A stretch of DNA of 64,000 nt from Nocardioides pinisoli (GTDB lineage Bacteria; Actinomycetota; Actinomycetes; Propionibacteriales; Nocardioidaceae). This document shows, in pieces, positions 26,999 through 35,549 of this stretch. The notes below the pieces were generated by a model. That model was not told the origin of the DNA, made no database searches, and was given only the letters and a program-made list of their open reading frames with translations. The stretch lies in contig NZ_JANARS010000003.1 of the NCBI RefSeq assembly GCF_024199985.1, positions 426,471 through 490,470 on the forward strand. The letters are read 5' to 3'. Positions within the stretch are counted from its first letter, which is position 1; every line of letters begins with the position of its first letter. The position numbers and the translations under genes are program-made.

Positions 26999-27796
26999 AT
27001 GCCCCGCCCCCAAGCGGCCTTCTTCGACCTCGACAAGACGATCATCGCGAAGTCGAGCACGCTGGCCTTCAGCCGCGAGTTCCAGGCGGGTGGGCTCATC
27101 TCCAGGCGGGCGATGCTGCGCTCGGCGTACGCGCAGTTCGTCTTCTTCACCGGCGGCGCCGACCACGACCAGATGGACAAGATGCGCGACTTCATGTCGC
27201 AGCTGTGCGCCGGCTGGGACGTCGCCACGGTGCGCGACATCGTCCACGAGACCCTCACCACGATCGTCGAGCCCCTCGTCTACGACGAGGCGGTGACCCT
27301 GATCGAGGAGCACCGCGCGGCCGGTCGCGACATCGTCATCGTCTCGGCCTCAGGGGTCGAGGTGGTCGAGCCGATCGGCGAGATGCTCGGCGCGGACCGG
27401 GTGATCGCCACCCGGATGGAGATCGCGGACGGGAAGTACACCGGCAACATCGACTACTACGCCTACGCCGAGGAGAAGGCCCGCGCGATCGAGCACCTCG
27501 CCGCGACCGTGGGCTACGACCTCGACGAGTGCTACGCCTACAGCGACTCGGTGACCGACGTGCACATGCTCGAGGTCGTCGGTCACCCCTTCGCGGTCAA
27601 CCCCGACCGGGAGCTGCGGCGGATCGCGACCGCCAGGGAGTGGCCGGTGCTGCTGTTCGTGCGACCGGTGGCGCTGCGTCGCCGGCTCGTGGTGCCCGCG
27701 GCTCGGCCGACCCTCGCCGCCCTGGCCGTCGGTGGCGCCGTCGCGGCGGGCGGACTCCTCTGGTCGAGCCGTCGCAAGCGGATCGCCGGCGCCTGA
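26999..27796 (+). CDS. HAD-IB family hydrolase (SerB-like), membrane-anchored
   Basis: A 265-aa HAD-superfamily phosphatase. Motif I is FFDLDKTII (D10, D12), motif II is VIVSASGVEV, motif III/IV is CYAYSDSVTDVHML. The C-terminus has a TM helix (TLAALAVGGAVAAGGLLW) and a basic tail, so the enzyme is likely membrane-tethered. It matches, from memory, TIGR01490 and Rv3661/SCO3558, always beside the Tad cluster. TACGAT (26987-26992) lies 6 nt before the ATG, so it is probably leaderless. The 166-bp region shared with the divergent ssd gene has no other feature I can identify. Confidence 0.9.
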   Translation: MPRPQAAFFDLDKTIIAKSSTLAFSREFQAGGLISRRAMLRSAYAQFVFFTGGADHDQMDKMRDFMSQLCAGWDVATVRDIVHETLTTIVEPLVYDEAVTLIEEHRAAGRDIVIVSASGVEVVEPIGEMLGADRVIATRMEIADGKYTGNIDYYAYAEEKARAIEHLAATVGYDLDECYAYSDSVTDVHMLEVVGHPFAVNPDRELRRIATAREWPVLLFVRPVALRRRLVVPAARPTLAALAVGGAVAAGGLLWSSRRKRIAGA

Positions 27797-27829
27797 GCGG
27801 GACCCATCGACGGCCCCCAAAGTCAAGCC

Positions 27830-27858
27830 TTGAAGGTGCCGGGGGGCCGGGATAGAAC
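27830..27858 (+). promoter_or_regulatory. Promoter of the ncRNA candidate
   Basis: TTGAAG (27830-27835) and TAGAAC (27853-27858) are separated by exactly 17 nt. This is the best sigma-70-type promoter in the surrounding region. TAGAACT recurs at 27864-27870, so the exact start is uncertain. No open reading frame follows on this strand, which points to an RNA gene. Confidence 0.6.
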
Positions 27859-27864
27859 TGAGGT

Positions 27865-28031
27865 AGAACTCCACAGCAGCACGTGACCTGGGTACCCACG
27901 CGGCGATCCACCCATCCGATGGGGTGCTGGCCGATCGGGATCTGCCCGACGCAGCGATTGAGAAGAGCACGCTTGGTAGCCACGGCGTCACGTGTCAGCG
28001 GCGGCACCCGATCCTCGTGAGCGGGTGCCGC
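27865..28031 (+). ncRNA. Candidate Ms1/6S-like small RNA (MTS2823 / scr3559 position)
   Basis: The 263-bp gap between the HAD gene and the convergent Fic-like gene has no reading frame but a promoter, extended self-complementarity and an end hairpin. A closing rod forms from CACGTGAC (27880-27887) with GTCACGTG (27987-27994), then TGG/CCA and TACC/GGTA. Inside are hairpins CACCCAT...ATGGGGTG, TCGGG-ATCTG-CCCGA and AGCG...CGCT. From memory, M. tuberculosis MTS2823 (Ms1, a core-RNAP-binding RNA first reported as a 6S homologue) and S. coelicolor scr3559 sit at exactly this place beside the HAD gene. The ends are estimated from promoter and terminator. Confidence 0.65.
28001..28031. terminator. 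Terminator hairpin of the ncRNA and the convergent gene
   Basis: GCGGCACCCG (28001-28010) pairs perfectly with CGGGTGCCGC (28022-28031) across an 11-nt loop. It ends the plus-strand ncRNA candidate and lies 29 nt beyond the stop of the minus-strand Fic-like gene. No T tract follows. Confidence 0.75.
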
Positions 28032-28059
28032 TCGCACGTGCGGACGGTGGTCCTCGCGG

Positions 28060-28776
28060 CTACCCGCGCAGCGGAGACGCCTCGGCGCCCGCGCTGAAGG
28101 CCTCGGCTCCGTAGAGCGCCCAGGCGTGCACGCCGCTCGGCCCGCCCTCGCGGTAGGCGCGCAGGTTGGACTCGTACGCCGACCGGAGGGCCAGGTGCCC
28201 GGCCTCGGGCACGACGAGCGACTTGGTGTCGACCGCGCGCGAGACCAGCACCAACCGCTCGAGCGCGCGGGCCACGATGCCGTTGTGCGAGGCGAAGGGG
28301 GCGGCGGTCGCCACGTCGGCGTGCGCGACCGCGGCGACGAGGAGGGCCGGGGCCTCCGTGCCCGAGAGCAGCAGCTCCGACACCCCGCGCAACCGGTCGG
28401 CCGAGGCGGCGTCGCGCGGGCGCCCGAGCTCGTCGTGGGCGACCGCCGAGGCGCCGACGACGGCGTGCAGACGGGCGATGGCCTGCAACGGCGCGGTCTT
28501 GAGCAGCGGCGCGAGCGCCAACATGGAGGCCGACAGCCGGACGGCGTCGGCCGCGATCTCGTCGCCCTCCCCCGCCCGCACCTGCTCCAGCGTCGAGGAC
28601 GACCCCTCCAGCACGGCGCTCGCGTGGGCGCCGCGGAGTAGCGACTCCGCGGTCAGCTCGGGAGACGTACGCCGCAGGCCGCGGTCGCGCAGCATCACGT
28701 CGATCCCGTCGCGGGTGCCGGCGTAGGCCGAACGGACCCCTTCGAGGTCGGTGAGCCAGGCGAGCGGGTCGGTCAT
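28060..28776 (-). CDS. Fic-fold protein with degenerate active site (Rv3662c-like)
   Basis: A 238-aa helical protein. The pattern of a Fic domain is recognisable: residues 159-170 read APFASHNGIVAR where active Fic enzymes have HxFx(D/E)GNGRxxR. The catalytic His is Ala, the acidic residue is Ser and the first Arg is Ile, while PF, NG and the last Arg remain. Residues 53-58, SAVLEG, match the Fic auto-inhibitory motif [S/T]xxxE[G/N]. It is therefore probably not an AMP transferase. Homologues are often labelled oxidoreductase without basis. TACCGT lies 6 nt before the ATG, suggesting a leaderless message. It always seems to accompany the HAD/ncRNA pair. Confidence 0.75.
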   Translation of the reverse strand: MTDPLAWLTDLEGVRSAYAGTRDGIDVMLRDRGLRRTSPELTAESLLRGAHASAVLEGSSSTLEQVRAGEGDEIAADAVRLSASMLALAPLLKTAPLQAIARLHAVVGASAVAHDELGRPRDAASADRLRGVSELLLSGTEAPALLVAAVAHADVATAAPFASHNGIVARALERLVLVSRAVDTKSLVVPEAGHLALRSAYESNLRAYREGGPSGVHAWALYGAEAFSAGAEASPLRG

Positions 28777-28832
28777 GGGAGGACGGTAGCCGCGACGGCC
28801 GTCGCGCCCGCTCGCGGGATACGGTGAGCGCG

Positions 28833-29681
28833 ATGAGCGACGAGCCCGCCACCTGCCCAGCCACCGCCGACCGCGCGCGGTCCTTCGGGTCCGTCGCCGA
28901 CGCCTACGACCGCGGCCGGCCGACCTACCCCGCCGAGGCCGTCGCGTGGCTCGCCGGCGGCGAGGCCAAGGTCGTCCTCGAGCTCGCTGCCGGCACCGGC
29001 AAGCTCACCCGCGGCCTGGTCGACCAGGGCCACGCGGTCTTCGCGACCGAGCCCGACGAGGCGATGCTCGCGGTGCTGCACGAGCGGGTGCCGGAGGTGA
29101 GCGCGAAGGTCGCGACGGCCGAGGCGATCCCCGCCAATGACCGGTCGGTCGACGTGGTGGTAGTCGCGCAGGCGTTCCACTGGTTCGACCACGAGGCCGC
29201 GCTGGCGGAGATCGCCCGGGTGCTGAAGCCCGGCGGCCACGTCGCGCTGGTGTGGAACAGCCGCGACGAACGCATCCCGTGGGTGCGCCGGATGGGCGAC
29301 ATCCTGGGCCGCCAGGACCTCGACACCTCGTCCTCCGAGCACCTCGTGCACAGCGACCTCTTCGGCTTCATGGAGGAGGCGAGCTTCAAGCACTGGCAGG
29401 AGGTCAACCGCGAGACCATCCTCGACATGGCGCGCTCGCGGTCGAGCTTCGCGGTGATGGGCGACGAGGAGCGCGAGCGCCACCTCGCCGAGGTGCTCGC
29501 CTTCTACGACGACTACGGCCGGGGCATGGACGGCATGCAGATCCCCTACGTGACGCGCTGCTACCGCGCGGTGGTGGTGGACCGCGACGAGCCACCCGCC
29601 GAGGACGGCGGCACGGAGTCGGACGGTCCCGTCGTGAGCGACGGCACCGACACCGACATGCTGCTCATCGACTTCCGCTGA
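28833..29681 (+). CDS. Class I SAM-dependent methyltransferase
   Basis: A 282-aa methyltransferase of the UbiE/TAM type. Motif I is VLELAAGTGKLTRGL, motif post-I is VFATEPDEAML, and motif II/III is VVVVAQAFHWFDHEAAL with LKPGGHVALVWNSRDER. The C-terminal 40 residues are acidic and Gly/Ser-rich. The substrate is unknown. The ATG at 28833 follows TACGGT (28820-28825) by 7 nt with no Shine-Dalgarno, so a leaderless start is favoured over the GTG at 28824. Confidence 0.88.
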   Translation: MSDEPATCPATADRARSFGSVADAYDRGRPTYPAEAVAWLAGGEAKVVLELAAGTGKLTRGLVDQGHAVFATEPDEAMLAVLHERVPEVSAKVATAEAIPANDRSVDVVVVAQAFHWFDHEAALAEIARVLKPGGHVALVWNSRDERIPWVRRMGDILGRQDLDTSSSEHLVHSDLFGFMEEASFKHWQEVNRETILDMARSRSSFAVMGDEERERHLAEVLAFYDDYGRGMDGMQIPYVTRCYRAVVVDRDEPPAEDGGTESDGPVVSDGTDTDMLLIDFR

Positions 29682-29749
29682 ACCACAACCTTCCGGCCGC
29701 CCGTGGCATCTCATCGGCGACCACCACCACCGCTCTCGGGGGAGACACC

Positions 29750-31192
29750 ATGCGTCGCACGACGACACTGACCGCTGCGACGATGCTCGGCCTGGCCGTG
29801 CTCGTGCCCACCACGTCGGCGACGGCGGTCGCAGAGACCTGCCGCGGCGAGGCCGCGACCCTGGTCGGGACGGGCCCGACCCTGACCGGCACCGAGGGGC
29901 GCGACATCATCGTGAGCGGCACGGCGACCACTGTCGACGCGCTCGGCGGCGACGACCTGGTCTGCGTCACCGGGGGCGGGAACGTCAACGTCCTCGGCGT
30001 CAGGGCCGGCAGCGGCGACGACGTCGTCGACACCACGGCCCTGGGGGCGGCGTACGACGCCACCGTCGACCTCGGGGCCGGGGCCGACGCCCTCGAGGGC
30101 GGTGCGGCCGACGAGACAGTGACCGCCGGGCCCGCCGAGTCCGGCGGGGTCGACGCCGACACCGACGTCGTCCGCACCGGGGAGGGAGCCGACCGGGTCA
30201 CCGTCGCCGCGGGCTGGCGGCCGGGCGTGGACCCCGTGGTCGACGTGGTCGAGCTCGGCCCGGGTGACGACACGGCCACGATCGCGAGCCGGTCCATGGC
30301 GCCCGCCTCCAGCGTCGACGGGGGCGAGGGAACCGACCAGGTCGCCGTCGACTTCACCAGCGACGCTGCGTCCTCGGTCGACATCGCCGGGGGCACCGTG
30401 CGGTCAGGGAACCTGACCACCACCCTCGTCTCCTTCGAGACGGCCGACATCTCCACGACGTGGCCCGGTGGGTCGGGAGCGGAGGGTCCGAGCTCGGTCT
30501 CCTACACGGGGACGCCCGGCGACGACGTCGTGACGCTGCGCCTCGACCGGACCTCCTCGAACCCCGCTGTCTCGGTGAAGACCTACGGCGGGGACGACGA
30601 GGTCCTCTTCGCCGACGCGCCCACGACGGACACCCGCGTCGACACCGGCCGGGGCCGGGACCTGCTGGTCGCCGCCAGCCCCAACGGCACGATGCGGCTC
30701 GACCTGGCCACGGGCAGGTGGCGCAGCGCGCGGTTCTTCGGTGACCCGAGCTACTGGGTCGGGACCCCGGACGCGGTGATCTCCGCGGTGGACAACGTCG
30801 AGAACGCCTTCCTGATGGCCCCCGAGGTGACAGCCCTGGGCGACAGCTCGGCCAACGAGCTCTCCTTCAACGCCTGCCGGGGCACCCTCCGCGGCGGTGC
30901 CAAGGCCGACCGACTCAGCGCGGTCGGGGGTGACCCGTGGTGGGACGAGTTCTCCTACGACTGCGACGCCCTCTCGCTCAAGAGGACTTCGACGATGGCC
31001 GGCGGTGCTGGCCAGGACAGCCTGCGCGGCGGGGCCGGCAAGGACAAGTTGCGCGGCGACGCCGGCAACGACGTGCTCCAGGGCCGTGCCGGCAACGACG
31101 TGCTGCTGGGTGGCCGGGGCAGGGACAAGGCCGACGGCGGCATGGGCCGCGACCGCTGCGTCGCCGAGCGCGAGCGTCGCTGCGAACGCTGA
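29750..31192 (+). CDS. Secreted calcium-binding-repeat protein, paralogue 1
   Basis: A 480-aa exported protein. A Sec signal peptide (MRRTTTLTAATMLGLAVLVP...TAVA) is followed by ETCRGEAATLVG and GTEGRDIIVSGT. Scattered GGDD/GDD words run through the body, and the C-terminal 90 residues have RTX-like nonapeptides (GGAGQDSLRGG, GGAGKDKLRGD, GNDVLQGRAGNDVLLGG) that bind Ca2+ in a beta roll. It ends GRDRCVAERERRCER. RTX proteins usually leave by type I secretion without a signal peptide; this one has a signal peptide and no T1SS genes nearby. Strong GGGGGAG ribosome site. First of three tandem paralogues. Confidence 0.87.
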   Translation: MRRTTTLTAATMLGLAVLVPTTSATAVAETCRGEAATLVGTGPTLTGTEGRDIIVSGTATTVDALGGDDLVCVTGGGNVNVLGVRAGSGDDVVDTTALGAAYDATVDLGAGADALEGGAADETVTAGPAESGGVDADTDVVRTGEGADRVTVAAGWRPGVDPVVDVVELGPGDDTATIASRSMAPASSVDGGEGTDQVAVDFTSDAASSVDIAGGTVRSGNLTTTLVSFETADISTTWPGGSGAEGPSSVSYTGTPGDDVVTLRLDRTSSNPAVSVKTYGGDDEVLFADAPTTDTRVDTGRGRDLLVAASPNGTMRLDLATGRWRSARFFGDPSYWVGTPDAVISAVDNVENAFLMAPEVTALGDSSANELSFNACRGTLRGGAKADRLSAVGGDPWWDEFSYDCDALSLKRTSTMAGGAGQDSLRGGAGKDKLRGDAGNDVLQGRAGNDVLLGGRGRDKADGGMGRDRCVAERERRCER

Positions 31193-31262
31193 CCTGCGAC
31201 AACTTCCGGGGCTGTGCGTCCGTCCCACGACCGACCCACCCCACCTTCTCGGGAGAGACACC

Positions 31263-32720
31263 ATGCGTCGTACGACGACCCTGACGACCGCCGGCCTCCT
31301 CGGCCTGGCCCTCCTCGCTCCGGCCACCTGGGCCTCCCCGGCGGCCGCCGCCGGCGAGACCTGCCGGGGCGAGGCCGCCACGATCGTCGGCACCGGCGAC
31401 AAGATCACCGGCACCGAGGGTCGTGACGTGATCGTCACGGCCACCGCAGGGGTGGTGGACGCCCTCGGCGGCGACGACCTGATCTGCGTCGCGCCGACGC
31501 GGGCCGGCTCCAACGTCTTCCCCATCGACGCCGGCAGCGGCGACGACGTCGTCGACACGACGGCCACCCCGGGCGGCAACTACGTCACGACCGTCCTCGG
31601 CCCCGGCGCCGACACCTTCGTCGGCGGCAAGGCGAGCGACACCGTCTTCGGCGGCGAGGACACCGACCCGTGGATCGACACCGAGCGCGACACGATCGAC
31701 ACCGGCGGCAGCGGCGACGACGTGTTCACCGGCGCGACGGGCAGCACCAACCACGACGTCGTACGCCTGGGTGACGGTGACGACCAGGCCCACGTCGCCT
31801 CCCCCGAGGTGGGCTCCGACGCCGTCCTCGACGGCGGCGGCGGCGAGGACGGCCTGTGGCTCGAGGCCGGGGCGACCGACGTCGCCCTCGACATGGCAGC
31901 CGGCAGCTTCGCCGGCCCGGCAGCCACCACGGCATTCAGCGGGTTCGACTTCTCGACCGTCACCATCGGCGCCGCGACGCTGACCTACCGCGGCACCGAG
32001 GGTGCCGACTCCCTCACCGTCGACGCCGAGGGAGGCGCGCCCGAGCTCCAGGTGAGCACGGGCGGCGGCGACGACAACGTCTCGCTCGCCGACGCGGCGC
32101 TCGCCCCGGGCAGCCGCGTCGACACCGGCGCCGGCCGCGACGGCCTGGTGGTCGCGAGCAAGACCGGCGCGCTCGCCATCGACCTGCCCGGCGACCGGCT
32201 CACCGTGCTCGGCATCGAGGCGGCCGCGCCCGGCGTCGAGGACGCCTGGTTGATGGCGCCCACCGTCACGCTGACGGGCGACGCCGACGACAACGACCTC
32301 TACTGGAGCGGCTGTGACGCCACGCTGCGCGGCGGAGCAGGTGACGACGCGCTCTACTGGAGCTACGACTCCCTCTTCGAGGCCTACGAGTTCCGGTGCC
32401 CGGGCTCGGCCACGATGAACGGCGGCGCCGGGCAGGACGTCCTTCGCTCCTCCGGCGGCGACGACCGCCTCGTCGGTGGCTCCGGCAACGACCGGGTCCT
32501 CGGCCGCGGCGGCGACGACAAGATCCTCGGCGGTGCCGGCAACGACGAGCTCGACGGGGGCGACGGCCGCGACGACGTCCGGGGCGGCGCGGGCAAGGAC
32601 ACGCTGCTCGGCCGCGGCGCTGGCGACACCCTGCTCGGCGGCCGGGGCCGTGACACGGCCGACGGGTCGCAGGGGCGCGACCGCTGCGCCGCCGAGCGCG
32701 AGCGGCGCTGCGAGCGCTGA
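31263..32720 (+). CDS. Secreted calcium-binding-repeat protein, paralogue 2
   Basis: A 485-aa paralogue of the preceding gene: same leader start (MRRTTTLT), same ETCRGEAATIVGTG segment, same C-terminal end (GRDRCAAERERRCER). It has the longest repeat block, with at least six GG.G.D.L-type nonapeptides (GGSGNDRVLGRGGDDKILGG, GGAGNDELDGG, GGAGKDTLLGR). The middle domain diverges more than the ends. GGGAGAG precedes the ATG. The 70-bp spacer resembles that upstream of paralogue 1, consistent with duplication of gene plus leader. Confidence 0.87.
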   Translation: MRRTTTLTTAGLLGLALLAPATWASPAAAAGETCRGEAATIVGTGDKITGTEGRDVIVTATAGVVDALGGDDLICVAPTRAGSNVFPIDAGSGDDVVDTTATPGGNYVTTVLGPGADTFVGGKASDTVFGGEDTDPWIDTERDTIDTGGSGDDVFTGATGSTNHDVVRLGDGDDQAHVASPEVGSDAVLDGGGGEDGLWLEAGATDVALDMAAGSFAGPAATTAFSGFDFSTVTIGAATLTYRGTEGADSLTVDAEGGAPELQVSTGGGDDNVSLADAALAPGSRVDTGAGRDGLVVASKTGALAIDLPGDRLTVLGIEAAAPGVEDAWLMAPTVTLTGDADDNDLYWSGCDATLRGGAGDDALYWSYDSLFEAYEFRCPGSATMNGGAGQDVLRSSGGDDRLVGGSGNDRVLGRGGDDKILGGAGNDELDGGDGRDDVRGGAGKDTLLGRGAGDTLLGGRGRDTADGSQGRDRCAAERERRCER

Positions 32721-32764
32721 CCACCCGACACCACCCTTCTCACCCCCTTCTCGAGGAGCACCAC

Positions 32765-33604
32765 GTGCGTACGACGACCCTGACCGCCGCGGCCCTGCTC
32801 GGCCTCACCCTGCTCACCCCCGCCCAGACCGCGACCGCGGCCGCCGAGACGTGCCTGAGCCGGCCCGCCACCGTCGTGGGGACCGGGACGACGGTCACGG
32901 GCACGGAGGGCCGCGACGTGATCGTCAGCGGCACGGCGACCACGATCGAGGCGCTCGGCGGTGACGACCTGGTGTGCGTGTCCCGGCCCGGGCAGGCTCC
33001 TGTCGTCCTCACGGTCGATGCCGGCAGCGGGAGGGACATGGTCGTCGTCGAGCCCTCGGACGTCGTGGCGACCGGCAGCAGGTTCGACGGAGGACGCGGA
33101 CGGGACCAGCTGGTCGCGGCCCAGCCGGAAGGCCGGCTGGCGGTCAACCTCCTCCACGACCGCTGGCTCCTCGACGGCCGGTCAGCCACCGTCACCGGGC
33201 TGGAGGACGTCACGCTGGTGGCGCCCTCCGTGCGGATCCTGGGTGACGACGAGGACAACACCTTCGGCTCCTCGGCCTGCTTCGCCAAGCTCGACGGCAG
33301 GGGCGGGGACGACTACCTGGCCAACCGTCCCGGCCGCTACTTCGAGGACTACTCCTTCGACTGCGACGCATCGAGCCGGATGCACGGCGGACCCGGCGCG
33401 GACGTCCTCCACGACTCGGACGGGGACGGCGCCCTCCACGGCGGGCCGGGCCACGACGAGATCGAGGGCCGCGGCGGTGACGACCAGCTCGACGGCGGCA
33501 CCGGCCGCGACGACCTGGTCGGCGGCAAGGGTCGTGACCACGCCGACGGCGATGCCGGCCGCGACCGCTGCCGCGCCGAGCGGGAGCGCCGCTGCGAGCG
33601 CTGA
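32765..33604 (+). CDS. Secreted calcium-binding-repeat protein, paralogue 3 (short)
   Basis: A 279-aa paralogue that lacks about 200 residues of the central domain but keeps the signal peptide, the ETCLSRPATVVGTG start, the RTX-like C-terminal block (GGPGHDEIEGRGGDDQLDGG) and the shared end GRDRCRAERERRCER. It starts with GTG and a GAGGAG ribosome site. The deletion of the middle and the retention of both ends suggest the ends carry the common function. Confidence 0.85.
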   Translation: MRTTTLTAAALLGLTLLTPAQTATAAAETCLSRPATVVGTGTTVTGTEGRDVIVSGTATTIEALGGDDLVCVSRPGQAPVVLTVDAGSGRDMVVVEPSDVVATGSRFDGGRGRDQLVAAQPEGRLAVNLLHDRWLLDGRSATVTGLEDVTLVAPSVRILGDDEDNTFGSSACFAKLDGRGGDDYLANRPGRYFEDYSFDCDASSRMHGGPGADVLHDSDGDGALHGGPGHDEIEGRGGDDQLDGGTGRDDLVGGKGRDHADGDAGRDRCRAERERRCER

Positions 33605-33633
33605 GCCACCCGGATCGGGGTTAGTCTCCGCGC

Positions 33634-34761
33634 ATGGCGTGGAGATGGCGGCGTACGTCGCTGGGCGGCGAGGCCGACCGTGCCGCCTTCCGCGCCCTGC
33701 ACAACGCGTCCCTCGCCAGCCCGGCGCTGCGGGAGGGACTCACCACCGCGAGCGCGGAGCGGTCGGTACGCCACCTGCGCGCGCTTCTCGGCACCCCCGC
33801 CGCCGGCCTGGGTGACACCAGCGGCCTGCTGGCGTGGGACGGCCTCGGCGGCCACCACCGCTCGCAGCTCGCCGGCACGATCGGCCAGGTCGCGCAGACC
33901 GGACGCACCATGATCGTCGACGAGCGCACGCTCGTCTGCGACGACGGCGGGTGCCAGGTCCGGCAGGCGATCGTCAGCCCGCTCGTCGTGGACGAGACCC
34001 TGGTCGGTGCCCTCGTCGTCGGCGCCCCGCACACCACCGGTGGGCTCGTCCGTGCGGCCGACGAGGTGGCGTCCTGGGTCAGCGGCCAGCTCGAGCTCGC
34101 AGAGCTCGACCTCTCCCGCACCCGGCTGATGGAGGCCGAGGTGCGTGCCCTCCGCGCGCAGATCAGCCCCCACTTCATCTACAACTCCCTCGGCGCGATC
34201 GCCAGCTTCGTGCGCACCGACCCCGACCGGGCCCGCGAGCTGCTGCTGGAGTTCGCCGACTTCACCCGCTACTCCTTCCGCCGCCACGGCGAGTACACGA
34301 CGCTGGCCGAGGAGCTGCGCTCCGTCGAGCGCTACCTGCTGCTCGAGCAGGCGCGTTTCGGCGACCGGCTGCAGGTCACGCTGCAGGTCGCCCCGGAGGT
34401 GCTGCCCGTCGCAGTGCCGTTCCTCTGCATCCAGCCGCTCGTCGAGAACGCCGTACGCCACGGGCTCGAGGCCAGCGGCGACAAGGTCGACGGCGTCGGC
34501 CGGCTCTCGATCGTCGCGCGCGACCTCGACCAGGAGTGCGTCCTCGAGGTCGAGGACGACGGTTCCGGCGAGGACCCCGAGCGCGTGCGGCAGGCGCTGG
34601 CCGGCGACGCGTCGATGGACTCCGTCGGGCTCGGCAACGTGGACGCCCGGCTGCGCAACGCCTACGGCGACGACTACGGTCTGGTGGTCGAGACCGCACC
34701 CGGCGCCGGCACGAAGGTCATCGTCCGGGTGCCCAAGTTCGCCCCGGGGGTCCAGGTATGA
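33634..34761 (+). CDS. LytS-type sensor histidine kinase (GAF domain)
   Basis: A 375-aa cytoplasmic sensor. Residues about 30-155 resemble a GAF domain with a CDDGGC pair (C102, C107). The phospho-acceptor is H180 in RAQISPHFIYNSLGAIASF, the His_kinase (LytS/YpdA) family signature. The HATPase_c domain has the N box QPLVENAVRHGLE and the G box DSVGLGNVDARLR. TAGTCT lies 6 nt before the ATG, suggesting a leaderless transcript. The LytTR regulator follows. The symporter two genes on suggests the signal is a carboxylate, by analogy with BtsSR/YpdAB. Confidence 0.9.
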   Translation: MAWRWRRTSLGGEADRAAFRALHNASLASPALREGLTTASAERSVRHLRALLGTPAAGLGDTSGLLAWDGLGGHHRSQLAGTIGQVAQTGRTMIVDERTLVCDDGGCQVRQAIVSPLVVDETLVGALVVGAPHTTGGLVRAADEVASWVSGQLELAELDLSRTRLMEAEVRALRAQISPHFIYNSLGAIASFVRTDPDRARELLLEFADFTRYSFRRHGEYTTLAEELRSVERYLLLEQARFGDRLQVTLQVAPEVLPVAVPFLCIQPLVENAVRHGLEASGDKVDGVGRLSIVARDLDQECVLEVEDDGSGEDPERVRQALAGDASMDSVGLGNVDARLRNAYGDDYGLVVETAPGAGTKVIVRVPKFAPGVQV

Positions 34762-34813
34762 GATCACCCGATTCGAGTGCTCACTCCGTTCCGCTTCGAA
34801 CAGGGACCCCGAA

Positions 34814-35527
34814 ATGACCGGTCTGAAGGTCCTCGTCATCGACGACGAGCGTCCCGCCCTCGACGAGCTGACGTTCCTGCTCGGCCGCGACCCGCGCATC
34901 GGGGAGGTGCGGAGCAGCGACTCCGCGACCGAGGCGCTGCGGGTGCTGCAGGCCGAGGAGGTCGACGCGGTCTTCCTCGACATCCAGATGCCCGGCCTCA
35001 CCGGGCTCGACCTCGCCCAGGTCCTCTCGCGCTTCAAGTCGCCGCCGCCGGTGGTCTTCGTGACCGCCCACGAGGAGCACGCCGTCGCCGCCTTCGAGCT
35101 CCGCGCCGTCGACTACGTCCTCAAGCCGGTGCGCGAGGAGCGCCTCGCCGAGGCCGTACGCCGCGTCGTCGAGGCCGGCGGCCCCGCACCGTCCGGCGAC
35201 GTGCAGATCCCCGTCGAGCGGGGTGGCGTCACCCGCTTCATCAGCCGCTCGGAGATCACCCACGTCGAGGCGCAGGGCGACTACGCGCGGCTCCACACCG
35301 CCGACGGCTCCCACCTCGTGCGGACTCCCCTGTCCTCGCTCGCCGAGCAGTGGGCGCCGGCCGGCTTCGTCCGGATCCACCGCTCCGTGCTGGTCGCGCT
35401 CCCCCACGTCGAGGAGGTGCGCAGCGAGGGCGGCCGGGTCAGCGTCGTCATCGCCGGCACCGAGCTCCCGGTGAGCCGCCGCCACACCCGCGAGCTGCGG
35501 TCGGTGCTCACCCGCCGCGAGACGTGA
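34814..35527 (+). CDS. LytTR-family response regulator
   Basis: A 237-aa response regulator. The receiver domain has the acidic pocket (VIDDERPAL), phospho-acceptor D56 (AVFLDIQMPG), Thr (FVTAHEEHA) and Lys (YVLKPVREERL). A LytTR DNA-binding domain follows (about 132-235: EITHVEAQGDYARLHT, FVRIHRSVLVAL). It pairs with the upstream LytS-like kinase, 52 nt away. LytTR proteins bind direct repeats upstream of target genes; the likeliest target is the following membrane gene and symporter. Confidence 0.92.
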   Translation: MTGLKVLVIDDERPALDELTFLLGRDPRIGEVRSSDSATEALRVLQAEEVDAVFLDIQMPGLTGLDLAQVLSRFKSPPPVVFVTAHEEHAVAAFELRAVDYVLKPVREERLAEAVRRVVEAGGPAPSGDVQIPVERGGVTRFISRSEITHVEAQGDYARLHTADGSHLVRTPLSSLAEQWAPAGFVRIHRSVLVALPHVEEVRSEGGRVSVVIAGTELPVSRRHTRELRSVLTRRET

Positions 35528-35549
35528 TGCGCGACATGAGCGAGGCGCC

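Noticed and set aside
29750..33604. Type I secreted RTX toxins
   Set aside because: Each protein has a Sec signal peptide, and no ABC exporter, membrane fusion protein or acyltransferase gene is in the window.
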